From: Sarcocystis neurona
Taxonomy: Eukaryota > Apicomplexa > Conoidasida > Eucoccidiorida > Sarcocystidae
DNA length: 64,000 nt
Direction of reading: 5' to 3'
Assembly: GCA_000727475.1 (NCBI GenBank)
Contig: KL647288.1
Location: 10,949,870 to 11,013,869 of the forward strand
Positions 49,735 to 61,619 of the stretch are shown here, piece after piece (positions within the stretch are counted from its first letter, which is position 1; each line of letters begins with the position of its first letter). The notes beneath the pieces are model-generated. The model did no database searches and was not told the DNA's origin. It saw only the letters and a list, made by a program, of their open reading frames with translations. Position numbers and translations under genes: made by a program.

Positions 49735-52700
49735 ATGAAAGGAGGAGGGGGACGCAGAGGTGGTCTCCCCAGCATCAGCATGCATGTGGGGTCGCAGTAC
49801 GGGGGGAGTAGCAGCGGCGGCGGCGGCGTAGCAGCAGCAGCAGGAGGCCTTGCACCAGGTCTTGTTATTCCTGCTGCAGCAGCAGGAGGGGCTGCTGGGG
49901 CAAGCGGCGCAGCAGGAGACGTTGCACCAGGAGTGACACGGCCAGCCGGGGGAGGAAGTGTGGCAGCAGGGACTCCAGTCTCAGCAGCAGCAGCCGCAGG
50001 TCGCGGCGGTGTGGTGGGCGGAGCAGGAACAGCAGCGCTGGCGGTGACGGGAGGGGCGGAAGGAGGAGGAGCAGCAACAGCAACAAGCGAGGGGGGGGGA
50101 GGGGGAGGCGGCAACGGTTCAGCGGCTAGAGGTAGTGTCGCAGGAGAAGGAGCAGTAGCAGGCAGCAGTTCACCAGCAGCAGCATCCGGAGCGGCAGGAG
50201 GACGGAGAAGGAGTCAGGTGGGTAACGCTGCTGGCGGTGGAGTTGTCTCCGTACGAGAAGGAGGAGGACGCGGTGGTATCGAAGCAGCAGCCGCAGGAGA
50301 AGGACGGGAAGACAGCAGTAGTAGTTTCCCTCAAAGAAAAGGGACACTGCCAGAGGAGGAGGAGGAACAGCAGCAGCTGCTGCAGGAACGCAGTGGCTGG
50401 GGAGGCTGCAGCGGAGAGGTCTACAACAGCAGCATGGGTGCTGGGGGGCAGGCAGCAGCAGCCGCAGCAGCAGCGACACCGGGTGGTGGCGTCGGCGGAA
50501 GCAACAACAGTGGTATCGCCGCGGCGGGGTTGTGCGGAGGTCGATGCGGCAACGGCAGCAGCAGTAGCAGTAGCGAGGCCTTTGTCAGCAGCGGCAGCAA
50601 CGAGGGCTGCAGCAGCAGCCCCCCCGGCATGGCAGGCGGAGGAGGAGGAGAAGGAGGAGGAACAGGCGCTGCAGGAACAGCAGCAGGTGGTGTAGCTCCG
50701 TCCGCGCCTACGGCGAGCAGCAGCAGCACCTGTGGTGGAGCAACAACAGCAGCAGGAGGTGGAGCAGGGGGGGGGGGCCCTCGAGCAGAGATACGTGGAG
50801 CAGTCTGCGAAATAAGATGTGTCTCGAAGAAATGCTTTATGAAACATCTCAGAGAGCGAAAGCTTACAACAGAAATCACTACGGATTGCTGGGGATCCTC
50901 AAAGTTATACGCATGACGGATCCTGACCTCAACGTCCTCGCCCTCGGCACCGATCTCACGTCGCTCGGCCTCAATCTCAACTCTACCGAGTAAAAGCTTT
51001 TCCATTTGCGTTCGTCCCGCCCCGGACACTGCAGCCGGGGCTGTACACGTGTGTACACATATATATATATATAAATATATTTATATATATGTATGCATAT
51101 GAGGGCTGTATAGCGTCCATGACAACAAATGCGTGTGTGGCTGAGTGTGTAGTTGTCCTCACGAGTCTTTCCTTCGATACTCAGATCCAACCGTAGACAG
51201 AGGAGCACAGGTGGAATCACGCGTTGAAGATATATTTATATGTATACGTAAGTATATGTGTACCTATCTGTGTAGCTAGTTGTGTATAGATCTGTGTGTG
51301 TGTGTGAATGTAAGTAAGGAAATGTAGTAGAGAGGCCCAGTAGCACGTTTTTTGATGTGCGACAAGATGGCAAGAGAGAGTGGAGAAGACGGACGTTCGA
51401 CCGCCGCCCTGTCTCTTGGCTTCGCTAGCTTCCGAACGTGCGACGTTGGGGTTCAGGCAGAAACGGGCCAGCAGGTGACGGTGGTCTAAACCTGGTGTAC
51501 GTACACTGCAAAAACGACTTGTGGGCGGTTCGTTCTGTGGGGTTTCCCCAGATTTGGAGAGGTGAAGAACAGACGCAAGTGCGCACTAAGCAGTAGCACT
51601 GGCTCCGTCTCTGCGTGCCGCCGCGGCTCGTAACAAGGGCGAACGAGAGGCGAAGACCACCGCGCGTCATAACGACTTGGCCCTGCGTCTGTGTCTCTCT
51701 TTGAAACAGGGAATTGTATTAGCCTTAATGGGCGCGGATGCTACGGAGGATGTTCTCTGCGTATCTAGCCTGTGTATACATGTGTAGGGTGTATATTTTG
51801 GTGGACAAGGAAATGCAGGACTGTGGAGGGGGCATGGGCCTCTGTACGGGGGGAGCCTGGGTGTCTGTACAGCGAAAGAGGTGTCAGGGGGAGCGTAAGT
51901 GTTCGTACAGGGTGAGCCTGGGTGTCTGTGCAGGGGGTGCGTGGGTGTCTGTACGGAGGAAGAGCAGGCGTCTGTACAGGGGGGTCGCAGGTGTGTGTAC
52001 AAGGGGAGAGCAGGTGTTTGTACAGGGGGAGCGTGGGTGTCTGTACAGGGGAAGCGTGGGTGTCTGTACAGGGGAAGCGTGGGTTTCTATACAGGGGGAG
52101 ACCAGGTGTCTGTACACTTGCCGCGAAAGGTGGGTGTGCGCGGTGCTGTCTGTACAGCACACGCTCCGTGCTGTTGCGAGTAGCTCTATGCACACGTAAG
52201 CGTGGAGTGTACGCGCACGCGTAGGAGAGTGTAATCTCATCTGCATCTATTGGGGTATCTGCACACTCGTTGTTCACCGCGACTGTGCGTGTTACCTCAT
52301 GCGCGCAGCACGCTGTTTTCGTCCTTCACCTCGCCGTGGAGCGACACGCCTACGAAAAGCGTCGAGTAAGTGGTTGAATGCTACTCACTTTCTTCGCCTA
52401 AAAGGAGAGGAAACTTCATGTTGCTTTAATTAGCACAGGAGAGTCAGCGGTCCTGTCGCGGTGCGCAAATGTATGGAGAGAGACGGCCGCTTGCTGGTTT
52501 CCTCGCGCCCGCCCGTAGTCCCACTGCCTTCACGCAAGCGCACTCCTCAGCGGTGTGCACCGGACAATTTGCTCGGACTTCTGCGTATGCATCATTCCTG
52601 TGAACGTGCGTAGCTGCACCGTTGTGTGCGTATCGATGTGTGGGGGTCGTATATAAATACGTGTGTGTGTGTGTGTTGTTTTTTTTTGTGTGTGTGCGTA

Positions 52701-55700
52701 CGTATGTATGTAGTCGCGTGCACACACAGAGATGCACACAGATACACGTACACATGTGGATCTCGGTCTTTTTTGTGCAAGCAGAGGTGAGAGTGGCACC
52801 TTCCGTCCGTGTGTCTTCTATGAAATGGATCCGCGCGCAGAGGAGCTGCTTGTGCCAGCAACACGTTTCTTCGTATGTATCCTTGCAGGGATACACGTGC
52901 ACTCACGTACTTATGTTAGGTGCGTAGTTGTGTTCAACTGCCTCTATGTGTGGAAGGAGAGAGAGAAATACATACACATAGGTACATATATATATATATG
53001 TATGTGTGTGTGTGTGTTTGGGCGCGGTGTGGCAGTGGACGGTGGGGTTGACCCGCTGTTGGTAGCATGTCCACAGCTCTGCTCGTGGGAAGACGTTTCA
53101 ACAAGAACCGCTGCAGCGATTTTCCTTTCCTAAATCGGAACCGGCGGGTGCTTTAGCTGGAGCGCGACTGTTGCTGGTGTCTTTTTTCTTGTCAATCGTT
53201 GCTGCTGAAAAGGTTTTCTCTCCATGTGGGCTGCTCTGTGTGCTGCAGGTCGCTGCTGCCGTCATGCTACATTGCGCCTGTGCCGCCGGCCTTCAAGTTG
53301 TCTCACTTAGAGAAGTTTACAGATACGACGTTGCTCTACATCTTTTACTGCTGCCCGCGTGTTCTTCTCCAGGTACATGCACATACATACACAAAACACA
53401 CAGTCACAGAGAGAGGGGGAAAAAGCAGAGGAAAACGGAGAGAAAGAGAGACAGAGGGAGGGAGCAAAGGGAGGAAACCAAGAGAGAATGGCACCCGAGC
53501 TGCATGCCCGTGCGTGCGAACATGACGTGTCTGCACTATTGCGGCGCGGCTTTCAGGGTGACACTGGCGTCTTTCCGTCCCGGCGTTTGCGTCTTCCCAG
53601 CAGCTCTTCCAAACGGGAAAGAACACGCATATCACCAGCAAACAATTTTTCCCTTTTCAGTATTCTCGACTTGCATCGACAGCAGGTTCTTCCAAGAATC
53701 TTAGCCCAACTTTCTCAGCCAGAAAATCTACAATCGCACAGGTGTCGTTGCAGGGGACGCGTCCGAGCAAATACCTCTATATGCAGACTGTATCTTCGCT
53801 TGGGTGTAGCCCCTGCTTTCCCGAACGTAGGAGCAACAGAGGAAAGAGGCGGATGTACACATGTGGCTTTGTGGGTATGTACGCGAGAAAGAAGAATGCG
53901 AGAAAGAAGAACGCGCGAAAGAAGAACGTGAGAAAAGAAGAGGTCGACACTGGCGTTGTTAAACTTTGCAGCAGACACGCTGTCTGCCGGCGGACAGACA
54001 GATACAAAACGGGTGCCAGGCGAGCAGACGGACAGGTGCAAAATAGGTGCCCGCAAACCAGTAATGGTCCAGTCAACGTATCTGTGTAGCTGTCGCTGGC
54101 GTGCCGGTGGTGGCGGTACGACCCGTGAAAGGGGAATGGGTCTTCAGGCATCCCTGCGCTTTTCTGTGCTCGTAAAAACGTCAGCCTTCCTATTCAAGGC
54201 GCGGACACAGCAGCATGACCGCGTATTGTCGCGCGGTTGCCGTAATGTTGAAAGAAGTTGTCGAGAGCAGATTCTTTGACAGCGAAAGCAAACGTGTTAT
54301 CAGAGGCAGTGCATAGCAAATTCGAGAGGAGGCGTCTTGCTGTGAAAGTTGGAAGCACACAGTCATTCAGAGAACGTGTGGAGGCTGGTGCGTCTGCACA
54401 CGTGCGGGCTGGTGTAGGTCCTGCAGCAGAGAAAATTTGCTCGAGACATTCTCGTTGTTGCAACAGCAACGGACGTGCTGCCATCTTCTTCTTGGCGGCA
54501 AACTCTGAGTGTGCCCATGCAGAGGCAGTGTCACTGCGCGTGAGCAGGGCACACCGCGGCAGAAGTTCTGTGATCCTCAGGATGGGCGTAGCAGGGAGAG
54601 AAGAGGGAACTACAGTGCCCACGGCAGTGCGTGGTGTGCATGCGAGTGTCCACTCACTCCCGTTTGGGGAAGGGACGTCTTCAGATCCTTCGCCTTCTTT
54701 GTTGTACGCAGACATGTGGAGCGGTGCCGCACTTGATTTGTCGAAGCAGTCTTCGTGACGCAGAAAGGGATGCGCTATGCACGCCAGAAGACTGGCAGCG
54801 TACCGCCTGCCTCTTCCGGTGTGCGTGTACGTATCAGTGTGCCTGCGTTCTGCATGCGCACGCCTTCGGCGTAGGCAACCAGATGCGAATCTGTCTGTCT
54901 CTCTATCTGTCCAAAGACAGGGCGCTGGTGAAGATTGCTGGCAGCAAGCAGGGCACTCGCGGTGAAAGCTGCTGTGGGCGGCAGAGAGAGCAAGAACGGC
55001 TCTGCGGAGAGACGCGGCCGCGCGGCTGAGGACGCAGCGCGACCGGCGGGGCTTGAGAAGATGCAGCAGAGGCAAGATGAGACGGTGCGGCTGCTGCAGC
55101 AGAAGCAGAAGGTGGAGCACGAGATCAAGGTGCACAGGCAACCGCAGCAGCACGGGAGGATGTAGCAGCAGTACGAGATGCAGCTGCAGCCGCGGCACGA
55201 GAGGATGTTCTACCGGAACAAGATTTGCAGCGGCAGCAGCAGCAGCACGAGAGAATGTAGCAGCATGAGAAGGTGCAACTGCAACAGCAGGAGCGGGAAG
55301 AGTAGAGAGCGCAGGAGCGGCACGAGAGGAAGGTGCAGCAGCAACGGGAAGAGTGGAGATGGCGACAGCCGCAACCCAGTAGATGATGCAGGAGAAGCCG
55401 CAGAAGTGGAATGTACAGCAACAGCAAAGGCTGTAACGGTGCGAGCGAAGGTCTGGTACTGGTACAAATTGATCAAGTTAGAAGGCTCCGTGTGTGTGTG
55501 TGTGTATTTGCGCCGGTGTGCCTGGCCGTTGAACCAAAGGTCATGTGCTGCTGCTGCGGCCATCGTCTTGCGGGTGGTTGCGCTGCAGGGCTGTGCAGCA
55601 GCAGAGCTGTACAACCGGCGATGGAAATATCACACGTTGTGGAAGAAATGGTTTACGCTGCAGTCGCCGGAGGAGGGGACGGGAAGCAACAGCAGCTGCA

Positions 55701-58700
55701 GCACCGCGCGGAGCGGCGGAGGAATGGCTGCTGCACAAGGCAGCAGCGGCTCGGCCGCCGAAAACAGGAGCAGGAGTTCTGAAGAGGAGAGCGGCAGCAC
55801 CAGCGGATCACAGGAGGGCTCTGTGAGAAGTGCGGCGGGAACAGGTGCTGGCAGGGCGCACGCAGCTGCCGCCTCAGCAAGAGTAGGAAGCAGTAACGGC
55901 GCCATCAGCTGCAGCCGTGACTGCAGCAGCTCGGGAGATAGCAGCAGCTGCAGCAGTGGACAGCAGAGTGATGGCGCAGCAACTCTCGACGGAGGCGAAG
56001 CTCCTGAAGGCGGCGACGGTAAGCTGCCGCTCGCTTTTGCTGCAGTCGACAGAGCTCAATGCAGCAGGAGCACCGCCCCTGCTATGCCGGTCTTGACATA
56101 ATCGAATGCGTGTGGGCACCAGTATCTCGCCTCCTCGGCGTCATGCAAGGGCAGATACTGGTGGTAGCACCTACTGTATGAATGGTACTAACAATATTCG
56201 TTTATCGAGAGAGAGAGAGTGAGACACAGGTGGTAGCACCCACGTGTTAAATTGTACTGACAGTATTCGTCTATTGAGAAAGAGAGGTACAGGTGGCAAC
56301 ACATACATGTTGAACTGTCTTGATAGTATTCGTTTATATAGTCAATACCTACGTGCAGAAGTGTCCTGACAATATTGATTTATATAGTCTACCGTCTTGG
56401 ACGTTCAGAGAGTCTTCAAAGCGCTCGACGCGGAAAGTGGTAGTTGTCTGTTTGCAGACGCTGGTATACACAGATGCTCTTTTGGCGTGTCCGAACTAAT
56501 TTTCAATTCTCGACGCACGGTCGTTCCGAACGACCGTCGATTCGCTGAAAAGTATGTGACAGCCCTCTTCTTTTGCACATATACGTCTTCCACACACCGG
56601 TGCTCAGGAAGGACTCGTCACCTTCTCGGCTCGTAGTGCCTCGTGTCTGCGTCGGTGCTCTTCGCCCGGTCCTGCGACTGCCTGGTGACCGGCGGTGCGC
56701 TATTTCTCAGCCTCCCCAATTCATGCATTACCATGAAGCCTTGATTGTTCCACAGAGCCGAAGGCTCCGCAGACTCACCGCCGTGGCTGCAGAGCAGCGT
56801 GTCAAGCTGCTTTATGGATGTTGCGTGCTGGTCGAGTTCTTCCGAAGACTGCAATCTGCGGGAAATGTTGTGCCCACTCGTCGTCCAAGGCCACGTAATG
56901 CGGCCGTCTGTTCCCTCCGCGGGGCGAGCTGTGTCCGTCGACTCGTCGTTGCATCTCTCCGGCTGGTGTGCTGCGGGCTCTGTTGCAGTTGCAACAGCAG
57001 CTGTCGCTGCTGCTCGCACTCCTCGTCCGAGGGGCTGTGGGGAGAACGGGGAGGGGAGGCAGAGTCGCTGCTGTCTGCTCGGAATGTGTGCTGCTGGTCG
57101 CTCCAGTCATAAGTAGCTGGCTGACTCCTCTGTTTGTGTGCGTGTGTGTGTGTGTGTGTGTGTATGTGTGTGTGTGTGTATGTGTGTCTGTCTGTCTGTC
57201 TGTCTGTCTGCACTACGACCGTCTGCGGCGGGGGCTGCCGGCTGCAGCAGACGCCCTCCCGAGTTGGGTCTACTTCGAACCAGCCACGTGGAGCAGGCGG
57301 TGAGCCAACGAAATTCAATAAGTGCTGTTCTGTCGGAATTTTTCTTCAGCTGCAGCGGGAATCGAGTATCATTCACAGATCCTCCACGGCAGTGCTTCTT
57401 ACACGCGTCCATGTACATGTGGGCATCTACATATGTATCTGTACGCATATTCAGATTTGATATATGCACAGAGGTACGTCCCTGTGCATGACCGCTGCGT
57501 TACAGTGTAGCTTTCAACAGTTCTGCGAACCGCTCTTCGTCGACCTGCTGCGAAGTCAGGTGCAGGAATGTTGTCTATCCCTGTGTGGAAGCCAGAGGGT
57601 ATATATATATATATATGTATGTATATACTCACAGACCCCCTCGCATTGTATTGCATAGTGTTCGCTTGGGCAGTCCAATCTGTGCGTCTCTGAAGACACG
57701 AATTCATTCTCGTATACGCATGGTCCCGTCCAGCCCCCTGGGCGGATACATATATATGTATACATACAGTGTGGCAAATCTGTGCGTTTCTGTTTGTGCG
57801 GGAGTATTCCGTAAGTGATCCGTGTGCGAGGACGCCAGCTTGAGCCATATTTAAGACTACAGTCGACTGACGGGCCAGCCACCTTTTGTTTTTTGCATAT
57901 CCACATCAATATATTAATACATAGAAAGATAGGTAGACACGTAGATAGTTATAAACATGTCTATAAATATATGTATATGTGTACACACACTCACACACAC
58001 CCATACACATGGAGAAGTTATCAGAAGACAGCGTTGCGTGCCGTCCACTGTTTACGCCGTTGTTTTCAGGGTGCGTGGGCGTTAGTGTGGGATTTGTGTG
58101 CCCTGGGGACTGGCCTGTGCACACATTATCCTATTCGCGTGCAGATATGCTTGCGATAGTGACGAGGACTACCGCAGAGATTTGCAGCACTTCTTCCTTT
58201 TCTCGTCGCACTCGCAGCCTCTTTGACTGGCGAGCTTCGAAAACACACGTCCCTAGCAGCGAAGGATATTTTTCCTCATAAGTGCACGCTCATGTGTTCC
58301 GGGCTGCACTTGTGGAGATACGTGCTTCTCGATCCGTAACGCTCTATGTTATGGCTGGTGTGCTTGCGTTGAGCATTTAAAGTGAAGGGGAATACACTTG
58401 CATATGCAGGCATTCTCAAGCAGACTGTGGAACTGTGCTGGTATTCCGCGGTGTCTGAATTTGCCCGCAGCATTTTCAGAGGCATATTGGCGCAGCAGTA
58501 CTTTCTGACAGCAGAGAGGGTGCGCGCTAGCGTGGAGGAGGGCGTTCGGCAGGTGCACGCGCAGCAGCAGCTGCAGCAACAGCAACTGCAGCAGCTTCAT
58601 GCGCAGCACCACCAGCAGATGCAGCAGCAGCAGCAGTTTGGGCCGCAGCCGACGCCGCAGCAGCGACAGCTTCAGAAGGTGGGCACCCATCCGTATGTGC

Positions 58701-58756
58701 TTCCCTCAGGCTCAAACGAATGGGCAGCCGGTCAAGGAGGCAGCAGCGGCCGGTGA
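49735..58756 (+). CDS. NOT2: CCR4-NOT complex subunit NOT2 (CNOT2 family)
   Basis: NOT2 is a core subunit of CCR4-NOT, the complex that deadenylates mRNA and tunes transcription. It binds NOT1 through its NOT-box. Conserved exons with agreeing phases: to 50989 (NRNHYGLLGILKVIRMTDPD, LNVLALGTDLTSLGLNLNS), 52309-52365 (TLFSSFTSPWSDTPTKSV), 53249-53372 (LLPSCYIAPVPPAFKLSHLE, TTLLYIFYCCPRVLLQ), 55589-56018 (AAAELYNRRWKYHTLWKKWF, then a Ser/Gly-rich insertion), 57248-57299 (SWVYFEPATWSR), 57511-57559 (FQQFCEPLFVDLLRSQ) and 58496-58756 (YFLTAERVRASVEEGVRQ, a Q/H-rich tail, stop). The order GLLGIL, SPW, LPSCY, FYIFY, LYNRxWxYH and YFxPxxW is that of the NOT2/3/5 family. Upstream, 49.7-50.8 kb is a Gly/Ala/Gln-rich region open in several frames. 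Its true frame and the start codon are unresolved, and a G11 run at 50767-50777 may hide a frameshift. Confidence 0.92.
50767..50777 (+). other. G11 homopolymer in NOT2 coding region
   Basis: Eleven G in a row lie between the Q/E frame (VVEQQQQQEVEQ) and the conserved NOT2 frame. The two sides are in different frames, so one base too many or too few here would break the protein. Confidence 0.9.
51848..52119. repeat. 24-bp minisatellite in NOT2 intron
   Basis: About eleven units of 24 bp contain GTGTCTGTACAGGGGGAGCG, with scattered substitutions and some length variation. The period is a multiple of three, so all frames stay open (reads such as GVCTGEAW repeats), but it lies between NOT2 exons ending at 50989 and starting at 52309. 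Confidence 0.9.
53373..55588 (+). other. Large NOT2 intron (2.2 kb)
   Basis: The donor GTACAT follows PRVLLQ, and the acceptor at GTTGCGCTGCAG precedes GCAAAELYN, in phase 0. It contains minus-strand frame 54715-54194 and plus-strand frame 54258-54758, neither supported by splice sites or homology, and a GAA-rich tract at about 53885-53940. Confidence 0.85.
56150..56395. repeat. Diverged tandem repeats, about four units, in NOT2 intron
   Basis: Four successive blocks of roughly 50-75 bp share GGTGGTAGCACC or its variants, a GTACTGACAGTATTCGTTTAT-like core and a GAGAGAGAG or TATATAGT end. Similarity falls from the second copy to the fourth. Confidence 0.8.
57135..57212. repeat. TG and TCTG microsatellite
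   Basis: (TG)n with TATG interruptions is followed by (TCTG)n, immediately 5' of the acceptor for the NOT2 exon at 57248. The repeat may act as part of the pyrimidine/uridine-rich tract. Confidence 0.95.
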
Positions 58757-58799
58757 TGAACGCCATCTTTTCCGCAGCAGCGTTTTCAAAAATGCTGTG

Positions 58800-61300
58800 C
58801 ACAATGCTACAGGCGGCGTGCTCGTGTGCGTGCAGAAGTGCTAACTCCCGTCAGCAGAGACGAAAGATGTTTCACCCGAGTTCGCACGTTTATGTTTATA
58901 AGACGAGGGAGCGGGAGGTGGCGGCGACTCGCTCGTTTTTTGGAAGATAGCAGATCTGGTCGATTTTGCCATAGTAAGGTGAAAAATCTCTGCAGGTGCG
59001 GGACGGTCAAATACACACACACGCACACGCACACACACCGTATTTACCACCGGCAGCAACGCTGTGCCACCGCACGTACAAGGGTCGCGTCCGCGCGGGG
59101 CGCCAATCGGATCGTTTTTTCTACTTCATGTGTACACGACAATGTACATGTGTCGTATATGTGTACAACGTGTAGGTGTGCATCCTCGTACGTAGCGACT
59201 TGTGTACTGTTCATATGCTGTTACGACACCGTATGGGTCTGTGTGCCGCGCTTGGGCATCTGTGCAGGTCTGTATGGGCACGAGGACGGATGCTTGTCTT
59301 TCTCTCAATCACGTAGAGCATTCACTCAACCAATATTCCAAACGTGTGCGTTGTGCACATCTGAATGCAAAAATACCTATGTTTGTGGGCACATTCGTGC
59401 GTGTTTACATGATTGGATCGTGTCTTCGCATGGGCTAAGACATGGTATTGTACCTTTGTAAGTAGAATAAAGATCTTTTTTTCGGGTTTTTCTTCCTCTC
59501 TTCCAAAAAACTACTGCTTTTTGCGTAAAACGATGTAGGCAGCGTTCCAGGGGGCACATCACGTTTTCCGTTGGGTATCACTTGTGTAAGATATTATGGG
59601 CAGCGTTTTCTGAAAAAAGGCACGTCTTTTAATGTATTGTCCACTCGAACGTATTGAACTGCAACAAAAAACAGAAGCAGAATCAAAGACGATATCGGGC
59701 AAAATGATTTACGGCGTACTTTCGCGAAAATATATGGACGAATGTGCGTGCAACCGGCCTGCCCTGTATGAGTGTAGGTTTGGCCAGGTCGATTTGGTCT
59801 TTTCAAAGAAAGTACGCGAGAGTGCAGAGTCCGCAAGTTCTGCATTCAGGATGCAATTGTCAGTCGTTATTTCACTGAAAAGATACGGGGCATACTCGTA
59901 AAGGCGGTGAAATAATCCGACATGGAACGTCTCTCGCGTAGTGGCCGAAGTACTGCACGACGTATTACTCCCTTCCTCATCTAACTTTGACCGGCCGTAT
60001 AGTATGTATGTTCTGTAACGCATCTCGTGGCTTAATCTGCAACGTGTCTGTCACGTCACCTCATGTGGCCGCTCTCACTTCACTGCGTCCTGCACTTCTG
60101 ACACATGTACAAGTATCTCGCAGCAATTCTGCTATGGAAGCACGGACCATCAGGCAGCAGAAACACAGCCGTTACTCTTCGTGACCACAGCGTTTGTCAT
60201 GCCGCACAGTGTTTGGCTGAATGCGTGACATATTTTGTAGCGCACAGTTTTCCGCTGACTGTAAACAACTTCGACGCGTAGGCGTATCCGACAATGTCAA
60301 AAGTTTCGGGTATCCGTAGGTGTATTGGTCGTAATTCAACTGCCGCTCCCTGCTGAAGGGGGCCTGTGTTTGCCTGCAGCGTGCAGGAATGCCCTGTTCT
60401 CGTGATGTCTCATGTGATAACCTTGCATGTTTAGAGTGGTGCTGGGTAGGGGGCTGAACGTGGTAGCCCGGTGTGCCGCTACTACGTCGGTGCACACTTA
60501 CACATTTACACGTATGTATAAATAAATGTATGTTTGAAGAGAGAGAGAGTTAGAATTATCTGCACTCGGCGGTGTGGGCGGTACTTCCTGTCAACTACGA
60601 ATCTCGTGCACCGAATGAAAAAGTACAGCTGCAGCGCGTACTTCTTGCTCATTGTGTAAGCGTATACTGCGACATCTTCCTTAAGAGTAGCTGTTCAAAA
60701 CTGTCCGCGCGCTTGGAATCTTAGTTGTGGTGATAGATGATCACCCTCTACGTGGTTCCAAAGCAAAGCTGCAAGGCGGTACACAACAGGGACGTAGGGA
60801 GCCCTGCTTGCGTCAGGCTCACAGTAGAAAGTGTGACGTAGCTATTCAGCAGTATTCGCAGGAGGTATGCACCTTCTGAAAATGGAATAGTATTCGTCTA
60901 TACTAGTACTGAGTGTCCACTTACAGGCATGCGCGGATATGGCACAGAACGGGGTCGGCCAGTCGGTACTCGTCTGCCATTGCAGTGCAGTGTTACTTGA
61001 AGCGACGCAATGCCATGGTGAGCAATGTCCGGGCGACTCACCTAGCTTGGCCGTGAAGCGGTCTAAAACGGGGAACGCTGTATAGTTGTACGCGTGCATA
61101 CGCACATTGGGTATGTCCCGCTGTCCTCGGAACTACGGACTTGAAGTTCATTCAATTTGACGTAATGGCGGGCAACGGAGTGCTTTTCATGTTCGCTTGT
61201 ACAGTCCCTTCGGTTCGCAGATAAATAGGGTGAAACAAAGAGACGTCTACGTGAGTGGATGTGGAAATCATCCGCTTCTGTAACGTTTACGTTTGTGAGA
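58800..61300. other. P-type region without firm gene
   Basis: No splice-supported exon was identified downstream of NOT2. An AC run at 59013-59037 and scattered short frames are all that is seen. Small exons could have been missed. Confidence 0.4.
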
Positions 61301-61304
61301 CGTA

Positions 61305-61508
61305 ATTATAAGCCGACTTCATTAGGGATAGGGAGCGGTGAAGGCGTGTATGTGTGTTTGGGCGAGATAATTATGCGCTGACACGAGTAGGATGGAGGGG
61401 CTGATCATTATAAGCTGACACCATTAGGGAATGGGAGGGGTGAAAGCATGTATGTGTATTTGGGCGAGGTAATTATGCGCTGGCAGGAGTTGGGTGGAGG
61501 GGTTGAAC
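61305..61508. repeat. 102-bp tandem repeat, two diverged copies, beside the tRNA
   Basis: ATTATAAGCCGACTTCATTAGGGA begins copy one at 61305 with its counterpart at 61407. Both contain TGTATGTGT.TTTGGGCGAG, TAATTATGCGCTG and TGGAGGGG in the same order. Copy two ends about 24 bases before the 3' end of the tRNA gene. Confidence 0.88.
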
Positions 61509-61531
61509 GTACGGTTGGATAAACGGTTTTG

Positions 61532-61604
61532 TGGGCACTGCGAGGATCGAACTCGCGACCTTGGGATTATGAGACCCACGCGCTACCGACTGCGCCAAAC
61601 GCCC
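61532..61604 (-). tRNA. tRNA-Met (CAT anticodon), elongator type
   Basis: The complement folds as a complete cloverleaf of 73 bases. The acceptor stem is GGGCGTT with AGTGCCC (two G-U pairs), the D-arm GCGCAGTCGGTAGCGC, the anticodon loop CTCATAA with CAT, and the T-arm GCGAGTTCGATCCTCGC, with discriminator A. The internal promoters are present: A box TGGCGCAGTCGG and B box GTTCGATCC. No intron and no encoded CCA, as usual for nuclear eukaryotic tRNA genes. The T-loop sequence TTCGATC and lack of an AU-type first pair fit elongator rather than initiator Met. Confidence 0.93.
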
Positions 61605-61619
61605 TCGCGTAACACCCGA

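Noticed and set aside
51738..52199. Repeat protein encoded by the 24-bp array
   Set aside because: It lies between phase-matched NOT2 exons and has no splice or start support of its own.
56618..57110. Minus-strand Q/S-rich frames of 102-168 codons
   Set aside because: They lie in the NOT2 intron 56019-57247, whose sense strand is CTG-rich. The protein-like look is what an intron complement gives here.
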